In this document: one piece after another, positions 18,212-27,012 of the stretch
Layout of the letters: each line of letters opens with the position of its first letter
How positions within the stretch are numbered: the first letter of the stretch is position 1
NCBI RefSeq assembly: GCF_047324305.1
Contig: NZ_CP178740.1
Span: 248,001-312,000, forward strand
Length of the DNA stretch: 64,000 nucleotides
Direction of reading: 5' to 3'
Origin: Acerihabitans sp047324305
Lineage (GTDB): Bacteria > Pseudomonadota > Gammaproteobacteria > Enterobacterales > Enterobacteriaceae
Position numbers and translations under genes: made by a program
Notes under the pieces: model-generated
The model's database searches: none
The model's input: only the letters and a program-made list of their open reading frames with translations
What the model was told of the DNA's origin: nothing

Positions 18212-18475
18212 TCAAGTATAATCTTTTATTGAGTTAAGAGATGGGTATGCTATTTTACTTTTACCATTAGCTAATCGATAAGCATTTATTGAATCAACTA
18301 ATTCATTATACCTCCAGACCCGTCCTAAAAAATCATCTGCAATAAAGCCATCCGTTGTGTCGATTGCGTGAGCTGCTGGGTAGAATTCCGTCATATCAAG
18401 CAATAATGCATTTTCGATAATTTTCTTATCGATCCCATATCGAGTTGCTAAAGGATCTATAAAGTCTGTAATCAT
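18212..18475 (-). CDS. Hypothetical 87-residue protein coupled to tailspike A2
   Basis: Begins MITDFIDPLATRYGIDKK. Its ATG overlaps the TGA stop of tailspike A2 (TTATGA), so it is probably translated by coupling from the same mRNA. It is predicted soluble and mostly helical, with no signal peptide or membrane segment and no family that I recognise. Small genes directly after receptor-binding proteins are often fibre-assembly chaperones or inhibitors; that is only an analogy here. No equivalent follows A1. Confidence 0.65.
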   Translation of the reverse strand: MITDFIDPLATRYGIDKKIIENALLLDMTEFYPAAHAIDTTDGFIADDFLGRVWRYNELVDSINAYRLANGKSKIAYPSLNSIKDYT

Positions 18476-20583
18476 AAATACCATCCCCATACTTTTAAGC
18501 CAACGGCTACCGTATTGCCGGTTACCGTTATTTGCGGTGAGCTATTAGCACCCCAATTGACGCTTAACGAAACATTGTTTACTACTTTTATTATAGGTGC
18601 AACTTTTACGACATTGGCATCAGTATCATATACAGCCCCTTTTAGCATTTCGAAAATAGCTGTGGATGCTTGCGCCGCTGAGGCGTCGGCATTTGTTACA
18701 TGAACCATTAATCGGAGATAACCATGCCTTGGTGATAAAGATGTCGCACCCTGAGGCTGTATGCCATCTACGCTTACGCTGCCACCAATAGCAATATTTT
18801 TAAACGTATTAAAAAAAAGAGTTGGACCATATATACTTGATACGGGATCCACAAAGCGTATATTACTGAAAATTTGCGGAGCTTGACTATAATTGACGGT
18901 ATCTCTTTGCGTCATTTGTGAGACCACACCAAACGCCAGTGATTCCGCTGTAGTATTAGTGCCAAGAGGATTGTGTCGATAAGCAGCACGACGATTATCA
19001 TTATTACCTAGTTCAAATAAACAACAGGTGGACAGTTTAACTGATTCGGTACGATGGCCCTCAAGTAAGGTGTCGGTCTGATCGCCTGAGAGATGATAAA
19101 GCGCTATCGAATCAAGGGTTATATTGCCACTAATTTCACCTAATTTTGAGTCATAGACAGCAGTGCCAAATTCCATATAACTACCATAGGTATTACCAGA
19201 AAAAAAATCTCCTTCTGATCTAAATCGAGCAAAGCTACTAAGACCCGATCCCCTTTGTGGCCTAGTAAATCTTCTCATGGTCTCGCAACCAGTTGCCCAT
19301 GCTTTAATGTCAGTAATATTTTCTGACCAAGCGATTAAGTTACTCAAGAGCAATCGATCGCCATTGGTTAAATTATAGACATTAAGACGTTCCAACGTCG
19401 TTCCTCCCATATCATCTAAGCGCACACCCGCCTGCAAACCGGCTTGTGCGATAGCGGTTGGGTATATATTCAAATCAGAAATCAATAGGTTAGTCCAACT
19501 TGCACTCGAACCGTTCGCGTAACATCTTAAAGCAGCTCCCCCAGTACGAATACGAACTCTATTAATGGTCATTATCAGCCCGTTGCCACCTTCAGCCTGA
19601 ATGATAATGCGATGTGATGTTTGGGTTGCTATAAATTCAGCATGATAAATTCCGGGGCCGCGTTCACCACGTCGGAAAATGGCTTTTTGTGCCGCCCCAT
19701 CTGGATTAGCACAATAAATTCCTGTTACCCCTGTTTGCGTGGTGTTATAGCCACTAATAAAAAAGTCGGCACTATATAACGTGCCCACAGTTAAGTCAGT
19801 AAGAGAATAATAAGCAAACGGTGGGACTGTTTGGGCGATCTGTGTGAATACTATATGATTACTACTATCAATAGTTACACTGGGATCTAAAGTCCAGCCG
19901 GTTGATAAATTCGTCGTGTCATAAAGGACTGTACCAAAGTCAGGAATCAGGGCGGCACCTTCCCAGCGTAGGCCAAATCCAGATTTTTTATTACCCGCGT
20001 GATTATAAGTAAGCTGGCTAGTAATTCGCCATTTTGCTCCGTGTCCTCCTCCAGACCATTGACAGCCTGCTGATAAGTTAACTGCATCTAATGAAAACTG
20101 TACAGCACTAGTATCATCAGCCACACCATCCCCAATTCCACCAAACATATAAGGATTTATAGTCGCATGGCTAAGCCAATCATAAAGATTCGTCTGCACA
20201 GCATTAGCTAAACCATTCAAATAGCCTAGATAAGCAGGACCGGTACCTGATGCTAACTTTAGTGCCAGAGCCGCAGAATCATCAGCAACCCATGCCCCCG
20301 AGCGATATACTTTATAAACCTTATCCGTGGTGTTGAAGTACTGATCCCCCTCGTTTGCCGTCCCAGGGTCGGTGCTGCTTGGCGCCACGATATGTGCTGT
20401 TCTGGCTTCATCTGCTGTAAATCGGTCTTCTAATGTACCAGACGCGGTTCCAATTAAGGTTCCGCCACTCGATGATGACAGTTCACCTGACAAAGTACTG
20501 ATGGCAGATGTCAATTCTTCTTGAGTAACGAGGTCATTGTATTCTTCGGCCGTGGGGATCACGCCCGTGACTGATGTTGGCAT
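18472..20583 (-). CDS. Tailspike A2 (A-type anchor, shared beta-helix module)
   Basis: 703 residues. The A-type anchor (1 to about 112, MPTSVTGVIPTAEEYNDLVTQEEL...) is close to that of A1, but the body differs from A1. Instead it carries the same central module as B1 and the P22-type spike: FGGIGDGVADDTSAVQFSLD, LTDLTVG, IAWSENITDI, GLSSFAR, YDSKLGEISGNIT, LYHLSGDQTDTLLEGHRTES. It ends with VNWGANSSPQITVTG, the common C-terminal block. GGAG lies 7 bp before the ATG. A LexA-like box is 73 bp upstream and a small coupled gene is downstream. Confidence 0.85.
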   Translation of the reverse strand: MPTSVTGVIPTAEEYNDLVTQEELTSAISTLSGELSSSSGGTLIGTASGTLEDRFTADEARTAHIVAPSSTDPGTANEGDQYFNTTDKVYKVYRSGAWVADDSAALALKLASGTGPAYLGYLNGLANAVQTNLYDWLSHATINPYMFGGIGDGVADDTSAVQFSLDAVNLSAGCQWSGGGHGAKWRITSQLTYNHAGNKKSGFGLRWEGAALIPDFGTVLYDTTNLSTGWTLDPSVTIDSSNHIVFTQIAQTVPPFAYYSLTDLTVGTLYSADFFISGYNTTQTGVTGIYCANPDGAAQKAIFRRGERGPGIYHAEFIATQTSHRIIIQAEGGNGLIMTINRVRIRTGGAALRCYANGSSASWTNLLISDLNIYPTAIAQAGLQAGVRLDDMGGTTLERLNVYNLTNGDRLLLSNLIAWSENITDIKAWATGCETMRRFTRPQRGSGLSSFARFRSEGDFFSGNTYGSYMEFGTAVYDSKLGEISGNITLDSIALYHLSGDQTDTLLEGHRTESVKLSTCCLFELGNNDNRRAAYRHNPLGTNTTAESLAFGVVSQMTQRDTVNYSQAPQIFSNIRFVDPVSSIYGPTLFFNTFKNIAIGGSVSVDGIQPQGATSLSPRHGYLRLMVHVTNADASAAQASTAIFEMLKGAVYDTDANVVKVAPIIKVVNNVSLSVNWGANSSPQITVTGNTVAVGLKVWGWYL

Positions 20584-20982
20584 AGCCTATCTCCAATGAT
20601 ACTGACGATAAGAGCAAAGCTCCAACCAGAAGCTTTGTATGCAGGCACACACAAAATACTGTATGTATATACAGGCTATTCTATTGAAGATGATTTGGAA
20701 ATAGGCGAAGCAGTAAAAAATGGTAAGCCATTGAGCACTGGTCAAATTCAGTTGTTTCGGTAACACAAGGGGTTAGGGACTATCCAAACCATTTCGAACA
20801 TCACACTAAGACATTATCTGATTTTACTTAAAATTTATCTCATAAATCCCAAAAAATAATATCGTTGGATTTCCGAATGGGTGATCAAGTAAGGGAAAAG
20901 CATGCCTAGCAATCCTCTTTTAGATATCAATAACCTATCTGATGTAAGCGACGCCGTAACTGCGAGAGAAAATTTGGACGTA
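20250..20982. repeat. Direct duplication, copy 2 (anchor A / LexA box / anchor B)
   Basis: Second copy of the segment at about 14895-15625, in the same orientation, some 5.36 kb away. It holds anchor A (A2), the intergenic region with a LexA box and the first 27 codons of B2. The 8-bp inverted repeat TATGTATG/CATACATA seen beside the first box is not conserved here, whereas the LexA core is. Confidence 0.8.
20657..20676. promoter_or_regulatory. LexA (SOS) box between spikes A2 and B2
   Basis: TACTGTATGTATATACAGGC: the core CTGT-N8-ACAG (20659-20674) is perfect and the spacer is alternating AT, close to consensus. It lies 73 bp from the A2 start and about 225 bp from B2. It is retained while nearby intergenic positions have diverged, which suggests selection. 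Confidence 0.87.
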
Positions 20983-22725
20983 TATGACAAGGCGGAGGTA
21001 GACAATTCCTCTTGGGATGGCCGGCCAGGGGCAACGATAATCGATGATACAACCGAACGCCTTGAACTTAAACTACCGTCAATAGTCAATCCCCTTTCTA
21101 CTGATGTGAGACGGCTAAGAGATGCCTTTGGTGGCATCGATACATTCGCCGCTACAGTTCTTGATTTTCTGATATTGTTCATTTACCCAGAAAATTTCTA
21201 TCAGTCCGAGGATGGGGATAATTGGCAACCTGCGCTTACGCGTGCCAATGCATATGCCGTGGCGAATAACCGTATGCTGGTTATTAAGCGTAAATATCAA
21301 GTTCTTTCAGCGTGGGAATTAATTAGTAATACCATTATTTACGCCACTGGCGGAGGCGGATTATTTACGTTAACCGACACTCCGATTACGCTAATCAGAT
21401 CATCCAACGCTACAAATTTACGCATCATTGGCTTGGATATTGATGGGGGCGTTACCGCGGCAATAACATCAAAAAACTCTACCCGTGCGATCCGATTTAT
21501 TAATGTTAATGGGCTCTCCTTGTCAGGTTGCAGCGCAGGAAATTCAGCTGATTGGTGCCTATCTATCGAGACCTGCGAATCAGTAAGAATCTACGACACC
21601 ACGATCTATGGGGGCGGCCGAGGGCAGTCAGGTGGCCGCGATGGCATTCATCTGTTGGATAGCTCAGATGTTGTCATTGATCGGGCCGATATTGAGTCTG
21701 GCGATGATTGCATTGGCATCACGTCTGAATACGTTGGGACAAAAAATATTACAGTCCGACGCATTGTGGGTAAATCAGATATTGGTTCTGTCGTGATTTA
21801 CAATGAAGAAAAGCCAGGAGGAACATATGCATCAATGCCATGTAGCAATCTCGATATTAGCGACGTGAAAACTAAAGGTGACGACACCGTTAGAGATGTT
21901 GTCAGAGTCATCAAATACGGAGCGAATTCTGTTATAGATGATGTCGCAATCTGCAAAGTCAGAGGTAGCGCCTATAGCCACGCATTATATGTGTCAGGCG
22001 TAACTAAGCTACGACATCGTGATATTCAGGTGCACAGCACACAAGCCCATGGCATTTATATAACAAATTGTGAGGATGTTGAAGGTGACGCAGAGGGTAG
22101 CTCTGATGTGGCCACAACCACATTCCAAGGTGTGAGCATCTATAACAGTAGTCATATATACGCGAAATATTCAAGTCGCGGTTCGAATGGATTTGGCATG
22201 CAATTGAATGGTGTTACCAAATCAGTAATCAAGCCATTCTGCATCAATTGTGGTGCGGGTCTGTTTGCATCAAATTCTGGGGGAGGTGCACGAGTTGTTA
22301 ACAGCACCGATGTGATTCTCTCCGAAGGAATTCTTGATGGAGACGATGGTATCACTTATGTCGGCTTGAGTACTGGTGGCGGTGGTAACAATAATCTTAT
22401 CAGGGGCGCTGGATTGATTGTCAAAGGAAGTGCCTTACCCAATTACGGCCTTGCAGATGGTTCTCCCCCAGAAAATGGCATTGACCTAAACATGATATAT
22501 ACAACAACCATTGGTAGAGTTCTGGCAGCTCCAATAAATGCGCCGTTCGATAGTGGGACATGGTTCCTGACAGCAATAGGCTATTATGTTGCAAATAATA
22601 ATAGTTATCGCACAAGGCAAGTCTTGTACGGTTACGGTACTTCTGGCAGTAATTACGACGCTTTATATTCTCGTGTCTACAATGGAAAATCATGGAGCTT
22701 ATGGAAACAATTCACTTTAACCTAG
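20902..22725 (+). CDS. Tailspike B2 (B-type anchor, GH28/pectinase-like body, fibre knob)
   Basis: 607 residues. Anchor MPSNPLLDINNLSDVSDAVT as in B1, then a different body. A parallel beta-helix resembles polygalacturonases: DGIH at 247-250, SGDDC at 266-270 (the GH28 catalytic aspartate pair is in GDDC) and a VRVIKYG segment later, reminiscent of the GH28 RIK motif. The C-terminal part (DSGTWFLTAIGYYV...NSYRTRQVLYGYG...W.LWKQF) looks like a pyocin/tail-fibre knob. It is probably a polysaccharide depolymerase. A strong terminator follows. Confidence 0.85.
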   Translation: MPSNPLLDINNLSDVSDAVTARENLDVYDKAEVDNSSWDGRPGATIIDDTTERLELKLPSIVNPLSTDVRRLRDAFGGIDTFAATVLDFLILFIYPENFYQSEDGDNWQPALTRANAYAVANNRMLVIKRKYQVLSAWELISNTIIYATGGGGLFTLTDTPITLIRSSNATNLRIIGLDIDGGVTAAITSKNSTRAIRFINVNGLSLSGCSAGNSADWCLSIETCESVRIYDTTIYGGGRGQSGGRDGIHLLDSSDVVIDRADIESGDDCIGITSEYVGTKNITVRRIVGKSDIGSVVIYNEEKPGGTYASMPCSNLDISDVKTKGDDTVRDVVRVIKYGANSVIDDVAICKVRGSAYSHALYVSGVTKLRHRDIQVHSTQAHGIYITNCEDVEGDAEGSSDVATTTFQGVSIYNSSHIYAKYSSRGSNGFGMQLNGVTKSVIKPFCINCGAGLFASNSGGGARVVNSTDVILSEGILDGDDGITYVGLSTGGGGNNNLIRGAGLIVKGSALPNYGLADGSPPENGIDLNMIYTTTIGRVLAAPINAPFDSGTWFLTAIGYYVANNNSYRTRQVLYGYGTSGSNYDALYSRVYNGKSWSLWKQFTLT

Positions 22726-22761
22726 CAGCTTGCTATATAAGCGTTATCTTATTTTAAGTAG

Positions 22762-22784
22762 AGGGCCATCCGTGGCCCTTTTTA
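22762..22784 (+). terminator. Rho-independent terminator after B2
   Basis: 7-bp stem AGGGCCA/TGGCCCT with a 4-nt loop and a five-T tract, 37 bp after the B2 stop. Confidence 0.9.
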
Positions 22785-22881
22785 TAATTTTAAAGTTAGA
22801 TATTAATCGTGTATTTATCAAAAAAACATCATAAATAAGATATTTATGAACTAACGAATTGGAACCTGTGTATTTCATTAT

Positions 22882-22935
22882 GACGCGCTCAGTTACGGCC
22901 AGGATTTGGTGCTCGGTAAAACGGACTTTGCGCAT
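22882..22935 (-). pseudogene. IS3-family OrfA 5' fragment
   Basis: MRKVRFTEHQILAVTERV with a GAGGAGA ribosome site matches the first residues of IS3-family OrfA proteins (MRK.RFTE.QI). Homology stops after 18 codons, so only the start of the element remains. It lies between B2 and the P22-type spike and probably marks a recombination or deletion scar. Confidence 0.65.
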
Positions 22936-23049
22936 AATGTTCTCCTCGTGGCATATTTATTATGCCGGAAAATCTATATAATTGGATGGAACGATTATGT
23001 GGGATACTTGCAAAATCATTACAGCCGTACTGTGTGGCAAAGATTGGAA

Positions 23050-23077
23050 AACCAAGCCCCGGGGATGGGGCTTGGTT
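23050..23077 (-). terminator. Terminator after the P22-type tailspike
   Basis: Perfect 11-bp stem AACCAAGCCCC/GGGGCTTGGTT with a 6-nt loop. On the minus strand it is followed by TTTTCC, 23 bp after the stop of the spike gene. Confidence 0.85.
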
Positions 23078-23099
23078 AATCAAATCATCACTGAGCGGC

Positions 23100-25217
23100 T
23101 TAGTTGAATATTCTGATATTAATAGCAATGGCAAAGGGAGAACTGACGCCAGTAACAGCAACTCGCGGCGATGAATTAGCGGGCCAAGTCACAAAAATTC
23201 CAGTACCAGAATTTCTATGGTCGCACAGTACAGTATCAGGCGTAGAGACTGAACCATCAACGCCACGCTTACCCAAAACGCACATATACTTACTACCCTC
23301 AAAGGCACTACCATCCACAGCGCGAGTTGTGATAATAATTTCCGCTACTCCGTGTGTGATAATAATATCGCCGCCATCAGAAATATCATAAACGGTGCCA
23401 TTAATAGCATTGGTAATAACTTCGTGCCATTCGTAACCGAATGTCACACCATTAATTTGAGCCGTAGAATAACGTAGCGATTGGACAACCGTTCTATCCC
23501 GAGTTAAATCAAAAGCGGTCTGTGGGCGCTCCATCCATGTTCGACCAGCATTCATAGATCCTAGCCTGTATGTTGGAATATTGACACTGGAGCCTATACT
23601 ACCGATCCATGGCCGAGATAAGTCATTTTGTGCATATTCAATAATACCATTGCCATCTTCATGAGAAGCGCCTCCTTTTTCTGTTCTGATGCCTTCAATC
23701 ACTGTGTTATTTTGGTCGCCTTCAATATGAAGTATAGCCTTCAATTTTACAGTTGTATTTCCATGAATCTCAGTCCATTTTGAATCATATTGTGATGTAC
23801 TTTCTTCAAAATATAAAGCATATTCAATATCAGCAATAAACATATTTTGTTCGAATTGCCTAGCGAATGAAGATTGTGCGCCTAGTCCAATAGTCCGGCC
23901 ATAGCGATGCGCAAACCGGCAATTGACATAGGCAATGTTATAAAACGCATTGTTTTCAGACCAGAACAGCTTATTGTTTGTCAATATTCCTTCACCATTA
24001 CTAAAGTCTATAAATGAACAATTATGAAATTTAGCCGCCCCACAATCATCCATCCGTAGACCACCAGCCGCAGCACTGTTAGTCCTATTTTCCATCCTCA
24101 ATCCGCGGACCTCGAAATGCGCATGCATTGCAGCTGTACCAGTTTGATAAAGACGTAGGCCATAAACGGATTCCCGTACATCAACTTTATAAACGAGACC
24201 TTGCCATAAAGGATCTGTGGAATCAGATTGCAAACGGAGGGTGTGGGTAGTCGCGGTGGCAATAAATTCTCCACGGGGAACTCCATTACCTTTCCATGCC
24301 CGGGTGATGCGCCCTATTTCATCAATATACATTGCGAAAGAGCCTGCGGACACAGCTACGTCATAACCCTTGATATCGGCCATAACTTTATATGTTTTAC
24401 CAACCGTAAGACCGGTAAGAATAATTCTCGCCATCCCTTGCGAGGCTGAAGCAGCACCCCAGGATAAACCGCCTGTTGATGTGAGTTCAACATTGCCGGT
24501 CAATGACCATCCGGAGAAAGTAACGGCGCTACCAGCAATATATTGCGCTATTAATGTGCCCGCGTCGACCAGGATCCGCGCGCCGGAAAAATCCAGCACG
24601 TGATCGATGACATTACTGACCGCTGTGCGATTAATTGAAAGCTGCTGAGTTATCAAAAACGTGCCAGAGCTTGTATTAAAATATCCGCCGCCTATAGACG
24701 AACAAAAATCAAGCCATGCTTGAATCGCTGCGGTATCATCCGTAACACCATTGCCTATGGCGCCAAAATCATAAGGTGTTATGGTGTGACTCAGCTTATT
24801 ACCGATTGTTTTTTGGGGATAAGTATTCGTTATATCATAGCCTATCCACCCAGCTGCAGCCGTATCTAACAACTGATCTTTAAACTGATCAGGGTCATAT
24901 TTCAACACGTTTGGAAAGTAAAATTGCTGGACGCCATCAGCATCAAGGACGGTCATTGACTGCCCTTCAACCGTTACAAATTTTGCTACCTGACCGGCAT
25001 ACACTGGATAGCCTCCGGCATTGATGTTTATAGGTTGAGCTACCGCGGTATAGGTACCCTCCGCACTCTCTACATAAACCTGTATTTGATTTGCAGCCAC
25101 AGTCGGGTCCGTGTCAATCTGCCCGACATAGACAGAACCATTGGCGCATGCTTGGAAGCTATTGGCAAGGGTGAATAATTGTGATGGCATAGATACAACG
25201 ATATTAGGTATGGTCAT
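23100..25217 (-). CDS. P22-type tailspike (gp9 head-binding domain plus shared beta-helix)
   Basis: 705 residues. Residues 5-112 form a P22 tailspike head-binding domain: SFQACANGSVYVGQIDTDP, ANQIQVYVE, GQSMTVLDADG and NVLKYDPDQF align with P22 gp9. A pectate-lyase-like beta-helix starts at 149 (YDFGAIGNGVTDDTAAIQAW). It carries the module shared with B1 and A2 (LTGLTVGKTY, FWSENNAF, QSSFAR, YDSKWTEIHGNTT, HIEGDQNNTVIEGIRTE) and the common C-terminus VTWPANSSPRVAVTG. In podophages this protein binds and usually cleaves O-antigen. No LexA box is visible upstream. Confidence 0.9.
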   Translation of the reverse strand: MTIPNIVVSMPSQLFTLANSFQACANGSVYVGQIDTDPTVAANQIQVYVESAEGTYTAVAQPININAGGYPVYAGQVAKFVTVEGQSMTVLDADGVQQFYFPNVLKYDPDQFKDQLLDTAAAGWIGYDITNTYPQKTIGNKLSHTITPYDFGAIGNGVTDDTAAIQAWLDFCSSIGGGYFNTSSGTFLITQQLSINRTAVSNVIDHVLDFSGARILVDAGTLIAQYIAGSAVTFSGWSLTGNVELTSTGGLSWGAASASQGMARIILTGLTVGKTYKVMADIKGYDVAVSAGSFAMYIDEIGRITRAWKGNGVPRGEFIATATTHTLRLQSDSTDPLWQGLVYKVDVRESVYGLRLYQTGTAAMHAHFEVRGLRMENRTNSAAAGGLRMDDCGAAKFHNCSFIDFSNGEGILTNNKLFWSENNAFYNIAYVNCRFAHRYGRTIGLGAQSSFARQFEQNMFIADIEYALYFEESTSQYDSKWTEIHGNTTVKLKAILHIEGDQNNTVIEGIRTEKGGASHEDGNGIIEYAQNDLSRPWIGSIGSSVNIPTYRLGSMNAGRTWMERPQTAFDLTRDRTVVQSLRYSTAQINGVTFGYEWHEVITNAINGTVYDISDGGDIIITHGVAEIIITTRAVDGSAFEGSKYMCVLGKRGVDGSVSTPDTVLCDHRNSGTGIFVTWPANSSPRVAVTGVSSPFAIAINIRIFN

Positions 25218-25439
25218 ATGTTTAGTACCTCTTTGAATGTGTTAGATAAACCGTTTACTTCATTAGGTTGATATTTAGCAACCTGTTAAATGGACTGAGT
25301 AATGTAATGACCAAAAGAGAAGCGGCACAAATTAAACAACGGCATTTTTAACCACATAACAGATAATTATGTAAAAATGCTTCCTGAAATATGTCCATAC
25401 CAAAAATCGTATCATAGAGAACTGTAAATAAAAACAGTA

Positions 25440-25697
25440 CTTGACTACACCCCCAGCAGGCATTGCTGAGGTTTAAATCGATCATCAGCTATTTCAGCCG
25501 GACATTCTCCTTCTCCGGTTGCCATAAGTGTTGCCATCCAGAGGAAGACAGACCAACCACTCGTTTACACCAGGTGTAAAAGTTATATCGGAAATCCCCA
25601 GCTTGCCACAAACCGCTGGTACGGGGGTATCCAGTCCAGCCTGTTTGAAATCAAACGCGATCCACGCTTCTGTGTAACGGGACTTTTTGGTCGGCAT
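25440..25697 (-). pseudogene. IS3-family OrfA remnant with frameshift
   Basis: Starts MPTKKSRYTEAWIAFDFKQA and continues to VCGKLGISDITF, a clear IS3 (IS407-like) OrfA helix-turn-helix. The frame then shifts: in the next frame ITFYTWCKR...QPEKENVRLK, a stop, and ..DLNLSNA follow, matching the family's W-K-K and ENARLK..ADL blocks. OrfB is absent. The preceding 100 bases with TGACCCC-rich sequence may be the IS end. Confidence 0.75.
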
Positions 25698-25876
25698 TAC
25701 CTCTGTCAAAGGGATAGGTTCATCACGTCGGATTGGCGATTTTGGGTGGGCAGAATTCGGGGTGGGGTCAGTATGAAAGGCTGAACTTGCGAAACGGACA
25801 TGGCCGGAAAATCGTATGGCACTGAGCGGAAGGGAGATTTACATTCACCCCCGCCCAGAACTGACCAAAGCAAAGA

Positions 25877-26596
25877 TCAGATTATTGAATCGCTGAAATT
25901 AATTGCTTCATGAGTTAGAAATCTCTTGGGGAGATAACGATGGTAATTATGTTTCTCGCAAAAATCCCTTAACTCCCCGATCTCTGTTACATGCACTTTA
26001 TTGTAAATCTTCTGCATATAGTTATTAAATGTATTTAATGAAAGATTTAACCTAGCAGCAGCCTCTTTTGACTTCAAACCTTGCAAGCGATAAAACATTA
26101 CTTCGCACTCGCGCTCAGTGAAAGTGTCATCCGGCTTATTCAATAATAGTGATCCCGGCATATGCCCTTTTACATAGTCGTTAAGTGTATATACTGTAAG
26201 TTGTGTATTATAACCAAGCATACCTATGCATTCGTGCTTATCATTAAAATAAGGAATTTTATGAAATATGAATGGAAAATCCACAGCATGAGGATGTAGC
26301 TCCAACGTAGAAAAAGGAGTCTGCGTCTCAAATATACGTTTATATTGTTTAGCAAAATTCTCTATTGATTCCTCGGTATCTAATATAGCGCAATCGAATT
26401 CACTGTCGAATTTACCAATGATTTCATTAGGCGACTTTTTGTCTGCGAGTAGAGCAAGCGGCTGATTGCAATAAACCAGCCTGGAGGACAAATCTCTTAT
26501 CGCTATGGGACTTTTTAATTGGTCAAAAACGTAACGCATGGTGTTTGTAATATTAACTTCAGGAACCACAGTACACTTGCATATGTCATTACTCAT
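25877..26596 (-). CDS. PAS-LuxR transcriptional regulator
   Basis: 239 residues. The N-terminal half has a PAS-like layout (about 20-140: SPIAIRDLSSRLVYCNQPLALLADKKS, then FIFHKIPYFNDKHECIGMLGYNTQLT). A LuxR/GerE helix-turn-helix follows at about 160-215 (FTERECEVMFYRLQGLKSKEAAARLNLSLNTFNNYMQKI). There is no receiver aspartate pocket, so it is probably not a classical response regulator. The ligand and targets are unknown. It lies alone between an IS3 remnant and yedK in AT-rich DNA. Confidence 0.8.
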   Translation of the reverse strand: MSNDICKCTVVPEVNITNTMRYVFDQLKSPIAIRDLSSRLVYCNQPLALLADKKSPNEIIGKFDSEFDCAILDTEESIENFAKQYKRIFETQTPFSTLELHPHAVDFPFIFHKIPYFNDKHECIGMLGYNTQLTVYTLNDYVKGHMPGSLLLNKPDDTFTERECEVMFYRLQGLKSKEAAARLNLSLNTFNNYMQKIYNKVHVTEIGELRDFCEKHNYHRYLPKRFLTHEAINFSDSII

Positions 26597-27012
26597 AATT
26601 ACCCCCGGTCATTGATGATATTTAAAAACTGTATCATCGCAAGGAGTGACTAACTACTGGCCTAAAGTACAGCGTAATAAAATAACATCCTTAATTTTAC
26701 GGCTTAAGGTTTTTAATTAACGAATTTTTTCGCTTTAATAAAAATATAACTAGCCTTGCATTTCAAATAAAAAATTATTGATGAGAAAAGTAATTATTAA
26801 TAGTGTGAGCCCCGCGGTGCTTTGGCCCATTATGGCCCATTTTTATTAATGATATTATGGAAGCATTAAATTTCGAATTACTGAAAGGATTAATGACGGG
26901 AAAATGGTCGGTTTAGTTTTACGGCACAATTTAAATTATTGTCGGGCTGCCACAGTTCTGTCTCTTCTATCCCGTCTATACTTAAGATCTCTCTGCAATA
27001 TAGATGACGACC
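26597..27012. other. AT-rich intergenic region
   Basis: 416 bases between the divergent LuxR regulator and yedK. No gene seen. It contains TTTGGCCCATTATGGCCCATTTTT, a short direct repeat of GGCCCAT. The last 65 bases match the region before the degraded yedK at 17947. Confidence 0.5.

Noticed and set aside
13038..22725. Invertible tail-fibre switch
   Set aside because: The duplicated segments are in direct orientation and no serine or tyrosine recombinase gene lies in the island; deletion or duplication is possible but inversion is not supported.
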